38,354 nucleotides of DNA from the IMG/VR virus record IMGVR_UViG_3300027721_000036, positions 1-38,354 of that record; one strand, given 5' to 3'. This document shows positions 17,256 through 23,905 of this stretch, piece by piece. A model generated the notes under the pieces. That model saw nothing but the letters and a program-made list of their open reading frames with translations. It did not search any database and had not been told where the DNA came from. The position numbers and the translations under genes were made by a program. Each line of letters begins with the position of its first letter. Positions within the stretch are counted from its first letter, which is position 1. The stretch comes from a virus.

Positions 17256-17828
17256 ATGGAAACATTTGAAACTTATGCCCCATTATTCGCAGGATTTTAT
17301 GGAACAATTTACGAATACAATAACGAAGATTTTGATATTGAATCGTACAACGAAGAAAACAATACCAATCTTAATTATGACGATTTTGAATGGGATTATT
17401 CTGATTACAGAGAAAGAATAGCAAAAAGATTTGTCAGCGAAATAGAATCAGAACTTAATATGTATTTTCCAATAAAAATAACATATCAAAATATTCAATC
17501 TCCAAAATATTATAACTTCACCAACGATTCAATAAACATATCCGTAGAAGTTGACTTGAATAAATTAATAGATTTAATTAAAGAAAATAATAACGAAGCT
17601 GAAAAGTATTTTTTAGACAATTATACTTCGCGGGACGGATTTACCTCATTCCATTCTAATGATATAAATGATTGGATAAATATAAAATATATACTTGAAG
17701 ACGATAAACATAGAGTAGGAGCAATAATAGACTGCTTATCTTCTATATTTATAAACATAGAAGATATTAATAGTTACGTTATTGAGGAAACATACATAAA
17801 CTTTAAATGTAAAAATAAACTATCATGA
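17256..17828 (+). CDS. Acidic early protein (190 aa)
   Basis: First gene of the rightward early transcript. The first 50 residues contain about fifteen Asp/Glu and no Lys or Arg (METFETYAPLFAGFYGTIYE, then EDFDIESYNEEN and DDFEWDYSDY). The rest is mixed alpha/beta with more balanced charge (IESELNMYFPIKITYQN; HRVGAIIDCLSSIF). Early timing and acidity fit proteins that mimic DNA or block a host factor, such as anti-restriction proteins, but no family motif was recognised. The leader ends AACTATCATGG, with the AACTATCA motif merging into the start codon. Confidence 0.62.
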   Translation: METFETYAPLFAGFYGTIYEYNNEDFDIESYNEENNTNLNYDDFEWDYSDYRERIAKRFVSEIESELNMYFPIKITYQNIQSPKYYNFTNDSINISVEVDLNKLIDLIKENNNEAEKYFLDNYTSRDGFTSFHSNDINDWINIKYILEDDKHRVGAIIDCLSSIFINIEDINSYVIEETYINFKCKNKLS

Positions 17829-18061
17829 AAAGATGTTTTACCTGCAAGCGCAAAAAACCTTTATTTCTGTTCAAGAAAAACAGAATGAAGTACCAGCTAA
17901 AATCAGACCTGAATCGCTGCGTAGAATGTAGGCTATGCACCACCAAAAGATTCATAAACCAACACGGCAAAATAGCCAAATTCGACTTCAACATCAAAAA
18001 ATTCCAAATAACAAAACAAAATGTATCACTAATAAATATCATAAAACAATATATTAACTAA
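17825..18061 (+). CDS. Small zinc-ribbon basic protein (78 aa)
   Basis: Begins MKRCFTCKRKKPLFLFKKN; Cys pairs CFTC (4-7) and CVECRLC (32-38) would bind one zinc ion. The spacing 'CxxCKxxKP...F' followed by 'CxxC' resembles the zinc-binding half of HNH/endonuclease VII-like proteins and of a 138-aa protein at 28654, but no HNH catalytic residues follow. Strongly basic, so likely binds nucleic acid. Overlaps the upstream gene by 4 nt and has its own AACTATCA motif at the start. Uses more C-ending and CTA codons than its neighbours. Confidence 0.58.
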   Translation: MKRCFTCKRKKPLFLFKKNRMKYQLKSDLNRCVECRLCTTKRFINQHGKIAKFDFNIKKFQITKQNVSLINIIKQYIN

Positions 18062-18064
18062 TCA

Positions 18065-18259
18065 ATGGAACAAACATTCATAGTAGGAAACATACCCTAC
18101 AAAATAGTCGGCGAAGATGTTTACCGCCTCCCATACGAAAGAAACCACAGATGCTTCAACCTAAAAAAACTATCACCAAACTACCAACTTAGATATACAC
18201 TAAACGGTAAAGTATACTCAATGCAACAAATAAAAGAAATATTCCTTAAATCAAAATAG
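18065..18259 (+). CDS. Small hypothetical protein (64 aa)
   Basis: MEQTFIVGNIPYKIVGEDVY, then a pattern of short strands (YQLRYTLNGKVYSMQQIKEI). Lies 3 nt after the zinc-ribbon gene, thus same transcript. The final GKVYSMQQIKEIF resembles the 'NGK.yt..qL..l' ending of small HNH-adjacent AP2-like DNA-binding pieces, but that is a weak likeness. Codon use is C-rich like the preceding gene, unlike the rest of the early region. Confidence 0.5.
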   Translation: MEQTFIVGNIPYKIVGEDVYRLPYERNHRCFNLKKLSPNYQLRYTLNGKVYSMQQIKEIFLKSK

Positions 18260-18622
18260 TAATACCGTCTATATGAATACTTGAGGCAGGCTTTTTTTAT
18301 TTATGATATACACAAATCCATTTTTTTGTTATATGCGTCAATGTTTGGGGGATGCTATATACCCCTTTAAAATTTTACGGGGGTGGCTCTGCCTTACTGG
18401 GGGGCTTATATTTTTACTGACTACCTGCCAGCCGTTTTAATAGCTTACTAAATTTGTAACTGATCTAATAAAATAGGATTGAAAAATAAATTTTTTACAG
18501 TACAGAAAGAAATTATTTTTTTATCTGTGCTATAAATAAAAATAAAATAAAAATAGTTTGATGCTAATATATATTTATATATGATAATCAAACTGTATTG
18601 ATATAAATTTATTGCTGACTAC

Positions 18623-18662
18623 TTATTTAGATTTAGTCTAAATAAAAATAAGAGTATGTTTG
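18623..18662 (+). promoter_or_regulatory. Operator-like palindrome with downstream -7 element
   Basis: TTATTTAGA (18623-18631) and TCTAAATAA (18637-18645) are perfect 9-bp inverted copies around TTTAG. TATGTTTG (18655-18662) follows the left arm after 23 nt, so the arm could serve as a -33 substitute as in the late promoters. A single TTATTTAGA copy lies at 18678-18686. Confidence 0.55.
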
Positions 18663-18680
18663 CCGGTTGCTATGTACTTA

Positions 18681-18778
18681 TTTAGAATGAATATATATCA
18701 TAATAATATAATACTTTGGCACGGTTTTATTTTATGTAGAATGATTATAAATAAAACTTTGGCATGATTTTTTTTTAT
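18681..18778 (+). repeat. Imperfect direct repeat, two copies
   Basis: Each unit has TAGAATGA followed after a variable AT spacer by ACTTTGGCAYGRTTTT and then WTTTTAT. The ACTTTGGCA cores are at 18713-18721 and 18756-18764, 43 bp apart. Possible iterons or protein-binding sites. Confidence 0.5.
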
Positions 18779-18892
18779 TTTACAAAAGTATATAAATAAT
18801 AAATAATAAATAAATTTATATGTTTATGTAAAATTAATTAGCCTGATAATCAGTAAGTTAGCTATTTATTTGTAAAAAAGTACAAAAAAAAT

Positions 18893-18923
18893 TTGCATTT
18901 CGGTTGTTCTTGTTGTATATTTG
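18893..18923 (+). promoter_or_regulatory. Rightward promoter of the small-gene block
   Basis: TTG (18893-18895), 20 nt, TATATTTG (18916-18923), an exact consensus match. Leader of about 35 nt to the 43-aa gene, ending in AAAAACTATCAATTATG. Confidence 0.78.
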
Positions 18924-18964
18924 TAAAAGATAATTAATCAATAACAATTTAAAAACTATCAATT

Positions 18965-19096
18965 ATGGAAACTTTAAGAAAATTCGCAAAGATTGAAAAC
19001 ATCGCAATTTGTATTGTTTTTGCAATCTTAACAGGTTTAGTTGTTTATAATATTCTTACTCATGGAATCACTAGTACGGCTTCATTTGAATTTTAA
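18965..19096 (+). CDS. Small membrane protein (43 aa)
   Basis: METLRKFAKIENIAICIVFA with one transmembrane helix (about 12-32, IAICIVFAILTGLVVYNIL) and a short polar tail. First gene after a consensus promoter and with the AACTATCA leader, so very likely translated. Small early phage membrane proteins often act on superinfection or host envelope; no direct evidence here. Confidence 0.62.
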   Translation: METLRKFAKIENIAICIVFAILTGLVVYNILTHGITSTASFEF

Positions 19097-19153
19097 TAAA
19101 TAACAAATAAAAAAAACATCAACTAATTAATTAACAATTTAAAATTAAAAATT

Positions 19154-19534
19154 ATGGAAACTATCAAAAATCAGATCATTGAGTTAATCAATAACATGGA
19201 TCAAAACGAGTTAGTACAATTAAACAACCTGTACTGTCAAAGTGCTAACATATACGACAGCGAAGTATTTAGTAATGATGAAGAATTTTTTAGTATGTTT
19301 TACCCTAATGCAGGGGACGGCTTAAAAGTTGCTCAAGCTGTTTTTTATGGTGATTATAATTACAGTCATGATTGGGTAACTTTTAACGGTTATGGTAATT
19401 TACAAAGCTATGATTATTTTACTGCTGAAAACCTTTGTGAATTAGTCGAAACTATTGCCGAGTATATAGAAGAGAACGCGGACGATTTCAGCGACTTAAT
19501 AGATGTTAGCGAATTAACAGAAGACGAACAATAA
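19154..19534 (+). CDS. Very acidic early protein, DNA-mimic candidate (126 aa)
   Basis: By hand count about 27 Asp/Glu against two Lys and no Arg (K5 and K58), net charge about -25 in 126 residues. Acidic clusters run throughout, e.g. NDEEFF (41-46) and the C-terminus (IEENADDFSDL; ELTEDEQ). The central block (FYGDYNYSHDWVTFNGYGNL, about 65-84) recurs, as I remember it, in small conserved proteins of Bacteroidetes mobile elements. Charge and early timing suit a protein that imitates DNA to block restriction or another DNA-binding enzyme, as ArdA and Ocr do; homology to those is not visible. Confidence 0.65.
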   Translation: METIKNQIIELINNMDQNELVQLNNLYCQSANIYDSEVFSNDEEFFSMFYPNAGDGLKVAQAVFYGDYNYSHDWVTFNGYGNLQSYDYFTAENLCELVETIAEYIEENADDFSDLIDVSELTEDEQ

Positions 19535-19573
19535 TAAATAAAATAATTAATTAACCTTTTAAAAACTATCAAC

Positions 19574-19918
19574 ATGAAAACTTATAAAATAACAACAGAA
19601 CACAACGTATTTATTGATAATTACGAAAACGGAGAAGGAAAAAGCGTTAATTTTTATATATTAACAAGTGAATGTAAAGCGCTAACAGTTCAGGATGCAA
19701 TAATAAACCATTTTAATAATACCGTTTATTTGCCTTTCGATATTCAGTACGCCGATATTGATAAAGAACAAAATTTAATTTTTTATTGTAACCTTGTTAA
19801 TGTAGACAATGAGGACCCAACAGAACACGAGCTCGAAGAATGGAAAAAGGGAAAAATTGAATTATACAGTAATCATATTGTTATAAGCGCTCAAGAATTA
19901 ACAAAAGTAATATTTTAA
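19574..19918 (+). CDS. Early hypothetical protein (114 aa)
   Basis: MKTYKITTEHNVFIDNYENG followed by an alpha/beta pattern with VQDAIINHF (about 38-46). The N-terminal 'xYKITxxxx' and the later '(T)AxDAxxA' rhythm are shared with the 52-aa protein next to it, suggesting distant paralogues. Acidic overall. Leader AAAAACTATCAACATG. No family recognised. Confidence 0.58.
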   Translation: MKTYKITTEHNVFIDNYENGEGKSVNFYILTSECKALTVQDAIINHFNNTVYLPFDIQYADIDKEQNLIFYCNLVNVDNEDPTEHELEEWKKGKIELYSNHIVISAQELTKVIF

Positions 19919-19940
19919 CTAACTTTTAAAAACTATCAAA

Positions 19941-20099
19941 ATGAACATTTATAAAATAACGCTAAAAAGCGACAGCGGAAAATTTAGCATCACTACTACA
20001 GCAATAGACGCGGACACGGCAAAATTTATAGTTTGCGAAGCTCAAAACTGCCCGCCGTTTGCAATAATTAAATGTAAACTAATTAAAAGAATTTATTAA
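19941..20099 (+). CDS. Small early protein (52 aa)
   Basis: MNIYKITLKSDSGKFSITTT, then AIDADTAKFIVCEAQNCPPF and a basic end. The fold looks like beta-beta-alpha-beta, as in small proteins whose first strand reads 'Y.I.L'. Leader TTAAAAACTATCAAAATG, one of the best matches to the early leader motif, supports this start. The likeness to the N-terminus of the preceding protein suggests duplication. Confidence 0.58.
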   Translation: MNIYKITLKSDSGKFSITTTAIDADTAKFIVCEAQNCPPFAIIKCKLIKRIY

Positions 20100-20118
20100 T
20101 CTATTAAAATTTAAAGTT

Positions 20119-20322
20119 ATGTTAAGTTATATAAACCACCCAGAAACGGACGAAAGAAAAGCCCATACAGATATTATGCTAAATAATGAGTATATAGGTT
20201 ACTATATTATATTAGATGAAGTTTTAACGGCTTTTATTGAGATTGAGCGCGAAATGTACGCCGGAGAATTCGAAAACATTAAACAGTTAGAAATAAAAAT
20301 AAATGAAGTATTAAACGATTAA
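20119..20322 (+). CDS. Small acidic early protein (67 aa)
   Basis: MLSYINHPETDERKAHTDIM; mostly helical after residue 30 and acidic. Nineteen nucleotides separate it from the preceding gene. No motif recognised. Kept because it fits the close, same-strand packing of the early block. Confidence 0.5.
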   Translation: MLSYINHPETDERKAHTDIMLNNEYIGYYIILDEVLTAFIEIEREMYAGEFENIKQLEIKINEVLND

Positions 20323-20333
20323 AATAATAAGCC

Positions 20334-20519
20334 ATGAACGATAACATAATTAAATTAGAACAGGTTTTAAAGTATTTAGAAATTAATTTAAAGCTATATG
20401 AAGAAAACAAAGAGAACGACAAATTACGCGATTGCTGGCATGACAGCGCAGTAATTGCCGGGCAGACTAAATTTGCAATAATAGCAATAAACGAAGTATT
20501 AAAAGACTTTACAAAATGA
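20334..20519 (+). CDS. Small helical early protein (61 aa)
   Basis: MNDNIIKLEQVLKYLEINLK, with further helix (ENDKLRDCWHDSAVIAGQTK) and an amphipathic C-terminus. Eleven nucleotides after the previous gene. No family recognised. Confidence 0.5.
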   Translation: MNDNIIKLEQVLKYLEINLKLYEENKENDKLRDCWHDSAVIAGQTKFAIIAINEVLKDFTK

Positions 20520-20592
20520 TATAAATTTTAAATATTTTCAAAACTTTACAAAATCGTATAAATAATAAATAACCATTTAATAAATAGAAATT

Positions 20593-20778
20593 ATGAACAC
20601 TGAACTAAAAAAAGCAATTGTAAATTTTATGTTTGACAATTCAAAAGACTTCCAATTAATAAACAATACTACTCATGAATTTAGGCCGTATATTTACGAT
20701 AGTAAAGGTAATTATTTAATTGGCGGTGAAAATGTAGCTAATTTTATAAAAGAAACAGAAAAATTAATTAAATTTTAA
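20593..20778 (+). CDS. Small early protein (61 aa)
   Basis: MNTELKKAIVNFMFDNSKDF, then TTHEFRPYIYDSKGNYLIGG and a closing helix. Alpha-beta-beta-alpha pattern. Its leader AATAGAAATTATG lacks the AACTATCA motif, so it is probably translated from the shared transcript. Confidence 0.5.
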   Translation: MNTELKKAIVNFMFDNSKDFQLINNTTHEFRPYIYDSKGNYLIGGENVANFIKETEKLIKF

Positions 20779-20789
20779 AATAATTTATC

Positions 20790-20906
20790 ATGACAATAAT
20801 AAAAACATACACGAGCAACGGCGTAAAATTAGCCATTGTAAGATACCCAGACGGGAGCGAAACCGTAATTAATTATAATTTTTTACCCAAACATCTGAAA
20901 AAATAG
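20790..20906 (+). CDS. Very small early protein (38 aa)
   Basis: MTIIKTYTSNGVKLAIVRYP, then DGSETVINYNFLPKH. A compact beta pattern. Eleven nucleotides after the previous stop. Reads through cleanly to TAG; supported only by position, so coding status is uncertain. Confidence 0.4.
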   Translation: MTIIKTYTSNGVKLAIVRYPDGSETVINYNFLPKHLKK

Positions 20907-20965
20907 TATTTAAAATTAGGTAGGACAGGCAAAAAATAATTAATAATTTATAAAATTTAAAAACT

Positions 20966-21217
20966 ATGAAAATCAAAATTGAAAATCTAGTCAGCATCAC
21001 GGAAATAATTCCAATGATTGACGCTAATGAAAAATCATGCTCATGTTGTGGTGAAGAATCAATAAAACATCATTTAACGTTTTATGAGGCTAAAAATGAA
21101 TACTTCTGCCGGCAATGTTCTGCCGATGGCTCCGCCGGGCGTCATATATTATTTAATTTTAACGGTACCGTAGCAGACTTTTCAGATACTTTAAAGTCTT
21201 TAAATATGGTTTTATAG
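20966..21217 (+). CDS. Small zinc-binding early protein (83 aa)
   Basis: Cys residues CSCCGEE (24-30) and FCRQCSADG (about 48-56) make a treble-clef or ribbon-like zinc site. The stretch SIKHHLTFYEAKNEYFCRQC is typical of such ribbons. The leader reads TTTAAAAACTATG, a degenerate form of the motif fused to the ATG. It may bind nucleic acid or a host transcription component; no direct evidence. Confidence 0.58.
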   Translation: MKIKIENLVSITEIIPMIDANEKSCSCCGEESIKHHLTFYEAKNEYFCRQCSADGSAGRHILFNFNGTVADFSDTLKSLNMVL

Positions 21218-21230
21218 TTAAAATAAGGTA

Positions 21231-21345
21231 GGAAAGGCACCAATTTTTTAAGGTATTTTTAGGTGCTAAAATTTTTGTCTTCGCTCGGTGGACAAAGTAG
21301 ACTAACTACTTATAAATTAAGCAGTTACAAAAATGCCTTTTTTCC
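21231..21345 (+). ncRNA. Possible small structured RNA or long leader
   Basis: Between two early genes. Nested helices: TTTGTC (21274-21279) with GACAAA (21291-21296), AGTAG (21296-21300) with CTACT (21306-21310), GCACC (21237-21241) with GGTGC (21262-21266), and an outer GGAAAGGCA (21231-21239) that could close with TGCC...TTCC (21334-21345). The outer and GCACC helices cannot coexist fully. No promoter of its own was seen; it may be a leader of the 81-aa gene. Confidence 0.35.
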
Positions 21346-21382
21346 AATTTTTTAGTGTAATTTTAACCAAAAATTTAACGTT

Positions 21383-21628
21383 ATGAGCAAAGATGAATTA
21401 AAAGAGGTATTAATACATACTATTGTGCTGCAATTACAGATATTAAACCCTGAAAAGTATAAAAATGGTATAGACAGGAACCAAAAAATCCTCCTTGAGA
21501 TACTAAATCCTGATGAGCTGGAGAAGATTATTCAAATATATCAGGACCAGATAACAGCCATGTTGAAAGGAATGAGGAATAAATTATATGGTCACAGATT
21601 GCAACCTGACCACTATTGCAATAATTAA
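21383..21628 (+). CDS. Small helical protein, last early gene (81 aa)
   Basis: MSKDELKEVLIHTIVLQLQI, with helices continuing (RNQKILLEILNPDELEKIIQ) and a C-terminus carrying GHRLQPDHYCNN. Mildly basic end. No family recognised. It closes the rightward early block; a 7-bp palindrome at 21638-21654 (ATTTAAG/CTTAAAT) follows but lacks a strong U-tract. Confidence 0.5.
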   Translation: MSKDELKEVLIHTIVLQLQILNPEKYKNGIDRNQKILLEILNPDELEKIIQIYQDQITAMLKGMRNKLYGHRLQPDHYCNN

Positions 21629-22014
21629 AATTAGACGATTTAAGCCACTTAAATGTATTTAAACGTAGGTAGGCAAGGTAGGGAGGTTAAAAGCTTCTGT
21701 AATGGCAAGGAAATGGCTAAAAAAGGCGTGTAGATAGGTAGGTAGGTTTTATATCCCTCCCCCAAAGGTGATATAATACTAATTAGGGGCATAAAATGTC
21801 TACTGGGTGTTGATGGGTATGGTTAGACATTATTTAGCTATTATTTAGACGTTATGGGGTATATTTAAGATTGGGTAGGCAGGTTTGTTATGCTTGTAGG
21901 ATATTGCTTATTGGTACTTATTATCCTTGTAGATTCTTAAATACTTTTTAAAATACATTAGGGTATTCCTTGCGGAATGAATTCTTCGGATATATTATAT
22001 TCAAAATATGAGCA
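21629..22014. repeat. Non-coding junction with GGTAGG repeats
   Basis: About 386 bp without a gene, between convergent transcripts. GGTAGG-type sites occur at 21668-21686 (several in tandem), 21737-21746 and 21873-21883; related sites are at 20919-20930, 21227-21238 and 22095-22105. Also present are an inverted repeat ATGTCTA/TAGACAT (21796-21802, 21824-21830) and two TTATTTAG copies (21830-21837, 21841-21848). Candidate origin, or binding region for the adjacent two-HTH protein. Confidence 0.45.
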
Positions 22015-22869
22015 TTATGCTAATAGGTTATATTTATTGCAGTGGTTCTTTATTATGTATCCGTAGGAGTAGAAGCAGTTCTTATATACATCTTGGTAGG
22101 ACAGGAAGTCGTTCCATATATGTTCTTGTATGTTCTTCTTTATTACTTCTCTTTTGGTGTGTACTTTGAGAACTTCTTTCCGCGCGAGGTTACGGAGGTA
22201 ATTGTAGGCGGATCCTACTGAACAGTTTAGAAGCTTTGCAAGTCCTTTATAACTTATTTGAAGCTGATAGTCAATTTCACCGTTTAAGGCTGTTATGCCT
22301 AATTTCTTACAGCGCTCTGCTAACTTTTTAAATTGCTTAACGCTCTTCGGATTAGATAGGTCTTGACGTAACTCCAATAAGTAGTTCTTGTTTATCTCCT
22401 TCTGCTTTATTATTAAATACCTTAAATAGGCTTCAATGTCTTTTACTTGTTTACTCTTTACTTCTAAATATACATTAGCCTTTCTGCTGAAACCTTCAAC
22501 GTCTTTCTGAATATACTCATGGCTTATTTCTGTTACCTTTAATAACATTAAGTTACCGCCGTGATACTTTACCCAGCCTAAACGCTCTAAACGGTTTCTT
22601 AACCTGTTTGCTGTTTGACGTGATACTTTTAATATCGCCGCGAGCTTACTATCGGTTACATTGTATATGCAAGAATTACTGTAAACAGATTTTAGTCTTA
22701 AAAATACCGCAAGTAACTTTAAATTACCCTCATCGGATATAACCTTAACTACTTGCGGATTTATTCTTAAATGACCAAAGCCCTCCGGTGTATCACCCGT
22801 ACACGATGGATCAGAACCACTTTTTACGGCAGAGCTAATTTCTGTATATGTGTAAATAATATCTTTCAC
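22015..22869 (-). CDS. DNA-binding protein with two winged-HTH-like domains (284 aa)
   Basis: The first HTH lies near residues 70-110 (VTDSKLAAILKVSRQTANRL, then RNRLERLGWVKYHGGNLML), with wing-like strands after. The second is near 205-235 (ISYKGLAKLLNCSVGSAYNY, then LRNLARKEVLKVH). Between them is a basic helical region (about 130-195). Candidates are a replication initiator or a transcription regulator acting on the repeats beside it. Start is GTG at 22869-22867, the first start codon after an upstream stop-free stretch; no ATG is available. Its promoter is at 22995-23025 and a terminator-like hairpin lies in the leader. Confidence 0.6.
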   Translation of the reverse strand: MKDIIYTYTEISSAVKSGSDPSCTGDTPEGFGHLRINPQVVKVISDEGNLKLLAVFLRLKSVYSNSCIYNVTDSKLAAILKVSRQTANRLRNRLERLGWVKYHGGNLMLLKVTEISHEYIQKDVEGFSRKANVYLEVKSKQVKDIEAYLRYLIIKQKEINKNYLLELRQDLSNPKSVKQFKKLAERCKKLGITALNGEIDYQLQISYKGLAKLLNCSVGSAYNYLRNLARKEVLKVHTKREVIKKNIQEHIWNDFLSYQDVYKNCFYSYGYIIKNHCNKYNLLA

Positions 22870-22932
22870 TTTCGGGTGATGTTTAAAAAACGTTATCTCT
22901 GTTAGCTTTAGTCCCTGAATGTTTTTAACTTT

Positions 22933-22989
22933 AAAAAGCGGAGAAGAACTATCAGGTAAACTTCCCCGCTCTACTTTAAAAAAGTGTAT
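22933..22989 (-). ncRNA. Short hairpin RNA (sRNA or attenuator) antisense to the early leader motif
   Basis: Starts about 6 nt after a consensus -7 element and ends in a hairpin followed by UUUUU. Arms: AGCGGGGAAG and CTTCTCCGCT (plus-strand 22961-22970 and 22937-22946), 10 bp with one G-U. The 14-nt loop is UUUACCUGAUAGUU. This is complementary over 13 nt to the leader of the DEAH helicase (26208-26220) and over 8 nt to every AACTATCA leader. It could be a free RNA of about 57 nt or an attenuator in front of the 284-aa gene; both are compatible. Confidence 0.6.
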
Positions 22990-22994
22990 GAATG

Positions 22995-23025
22995 CAAATT
23001 TAGGAAATGATTATTTAATTTCCAA
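22995..23025 (-). promoter_or_regulatory. Leftward promoter of the hairpin RNA and 284-aa gene
   Basis: TTG (23025-23023), 20 nt, TAAATTTG (23002-22995), exact consensus. Confidence 0.75.
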
Positions 23026-23043
23026 ATAAAAAGTGTTAAATTT

Positions 23044-23226
23044 TTATGTTGCAGGTAACTTTTTTATTTCGCCTTTTACATCTATCCAATAATCAAATAC
23101 TTGCTTATGTATTAAAGCACTATACTGATATTCCTTAATAGCATCAAGTATTTCATCTACTACTTTAAACGCTACTTCTTTACCGAACTTTTCTTTTAAG
23201 TTCTCTGCTTTCTTTTTAGGTATCAT
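23044..23226 (-). CDS. Small operon-end protein (60 aa)
   Basis: Starting at the ATG of MIPKKKAENLKEKFGKEVAF (23226), since an earlier TTG would overlap the previous gene. Predicted helical with VVDEILDAIKEYQYSALIHK. The 'KKxAExLxxKFGxExAxxVVDEIL' rhythm is common in small Bacteroidetes mobile-element proteins. No catalytic residues. Confidence 0.52.
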   Translation of the reverse strand: MIPKKKAENLKEKFGKEVAFKVVDEILDAIKEYQYSALIHKQVFDYWIDVKGEIKKLPAT

Positions 23227-23228
23227 GT

Positions 23229-23441
23229 TTACCAAGTTATTATGTAACAATTATTTTCATATCCTACCGAGAAACCTTGTTTCTTCAGCTCCTTCATAGC
23301 ATTATGGCTTATCTGATCGTGCCAAATTAAAGACTTACATTTGTCTGCTATTCTTTCTATTTCGTCATAGATTTGTTTTACTTCGGTAGTTTGCTCACTT
23401 TCAACTCCGAACTTTTTACGGATTTCTTCTGCTTTGCTCAT
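23229..23441 (-). CDS. Small operon protein (70 aa)
   Basis: MSKAEEIRKKFGVESEQTTE, then a helix (YDEIERIADKCKSLIWHDQI) and a short strand end (GYENNCYIITW). N-terminal 'AEEIRKKFG' parallels 'AENLKEKFG' in the next gene, so they may be distant paralogues. ATG overlaps the upstream stop. Confidence 0.5.
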   Translation of the reverse strand: MSKAEEIRKKFGVESEQTTEVKQIYDEIERIADKCKSLIWHDQISHNAMKELKKQGFSVGYENNCYIITW

Positions 23442-23905
23442 GGTTTGTTTTTTCTTATAAATTCATCAATATTATTTAATTCAGCAACTATTCTCTTTAT
23501 TAAACTTTCATTATTAGAATACAGGTTATTGTCTAGAAAGTAAACATTCAGATTCTTTTTATATGAGTGTAAATACTTAATATTATCTATTAGCTTATAA
23601 GTCTTTTTACGCTCAATATGATATTGATGCTTACTCATACTTTTATAAGTAAATGTATTTATTTGTTTACCGTCTTTTAAATATTTCTTTGTAGGAACGC
23701 TCCTGCCTTTACCAGAATTTTCTTTTGTTAAGCCATACATTAATTTATTTAAAGTTATTTTCTCGTTTAGGAAAAAAATATATAAATCTATCTTACCTAT
23801 GTAGTCGCAATAGTTATATAGTTCCATTTTATCTTTCAAGCCTAACTGATAGTGATACTCTATTGACTTTGATAAGTCTAAAAATTTATTTATTAATTTT
23901 TCCAT
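23438..23905 (-). CDS. Basic hypothetical protein (155 aa)
   Basis: Lys-rich and Tyr-rich, with long helices (MEKLINKFLDLSKSIEYHYQ; LYIFFLNEKITLNKLMYGL) and a basic middle (GRSVPTKKYLKDGKQINTFT). Possibly nucleic-acid binding. Overlaps its neighbours by 4 and 13 nt. Not recognised. Confidence 0.5.
   Translation of the reverse strand: MEKLINKFLDLSKSIEYHYQLGLKDKMELYNYCDYIGKIDLYIFFLNEKITLNKLMYGLTKENSGKGRSVPTKKYLKDGKQINTFTYKSMSKHQYHIERKKTYKLIDNIKYLHSYKKNLNVYFLDNNLYSNNESLIKRIVAELNNIDEFIRKNKP

Larger units (their letters stand above)
18260..18964. other. AT-rich non-coding segment with regulatory sites
   Basis: About 0.7 kb without a credible gene on either strand. It begins with GGCAGGC and a run of seven T (18284-18297), a possible weak terminator. 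It then has three G-runs (near 18349, 18378 and 18399), a 9-bp palindrome (18623-18645), imperfect direct repeats (18681-18778) and a rightward promoter at its end. A replication origin or a transcription-control region are both possible; nothing decides between them. Confidence 0.5.

Noticed and set aside
18349-18405. G-quadruplex from three G-runs
   Set aside because: Only three runs of five or six G, with loops of about 20 nt; a stable quadruplex needs four runs with short loops. A simple GGGG/CCCC hairpin is as likely.
21668-21883. CRISPR array
   Set aside because: The GGTAGG repeats are short, unevenly spaced and vary in sequence; there are no spacers of constant length and no cas gene.
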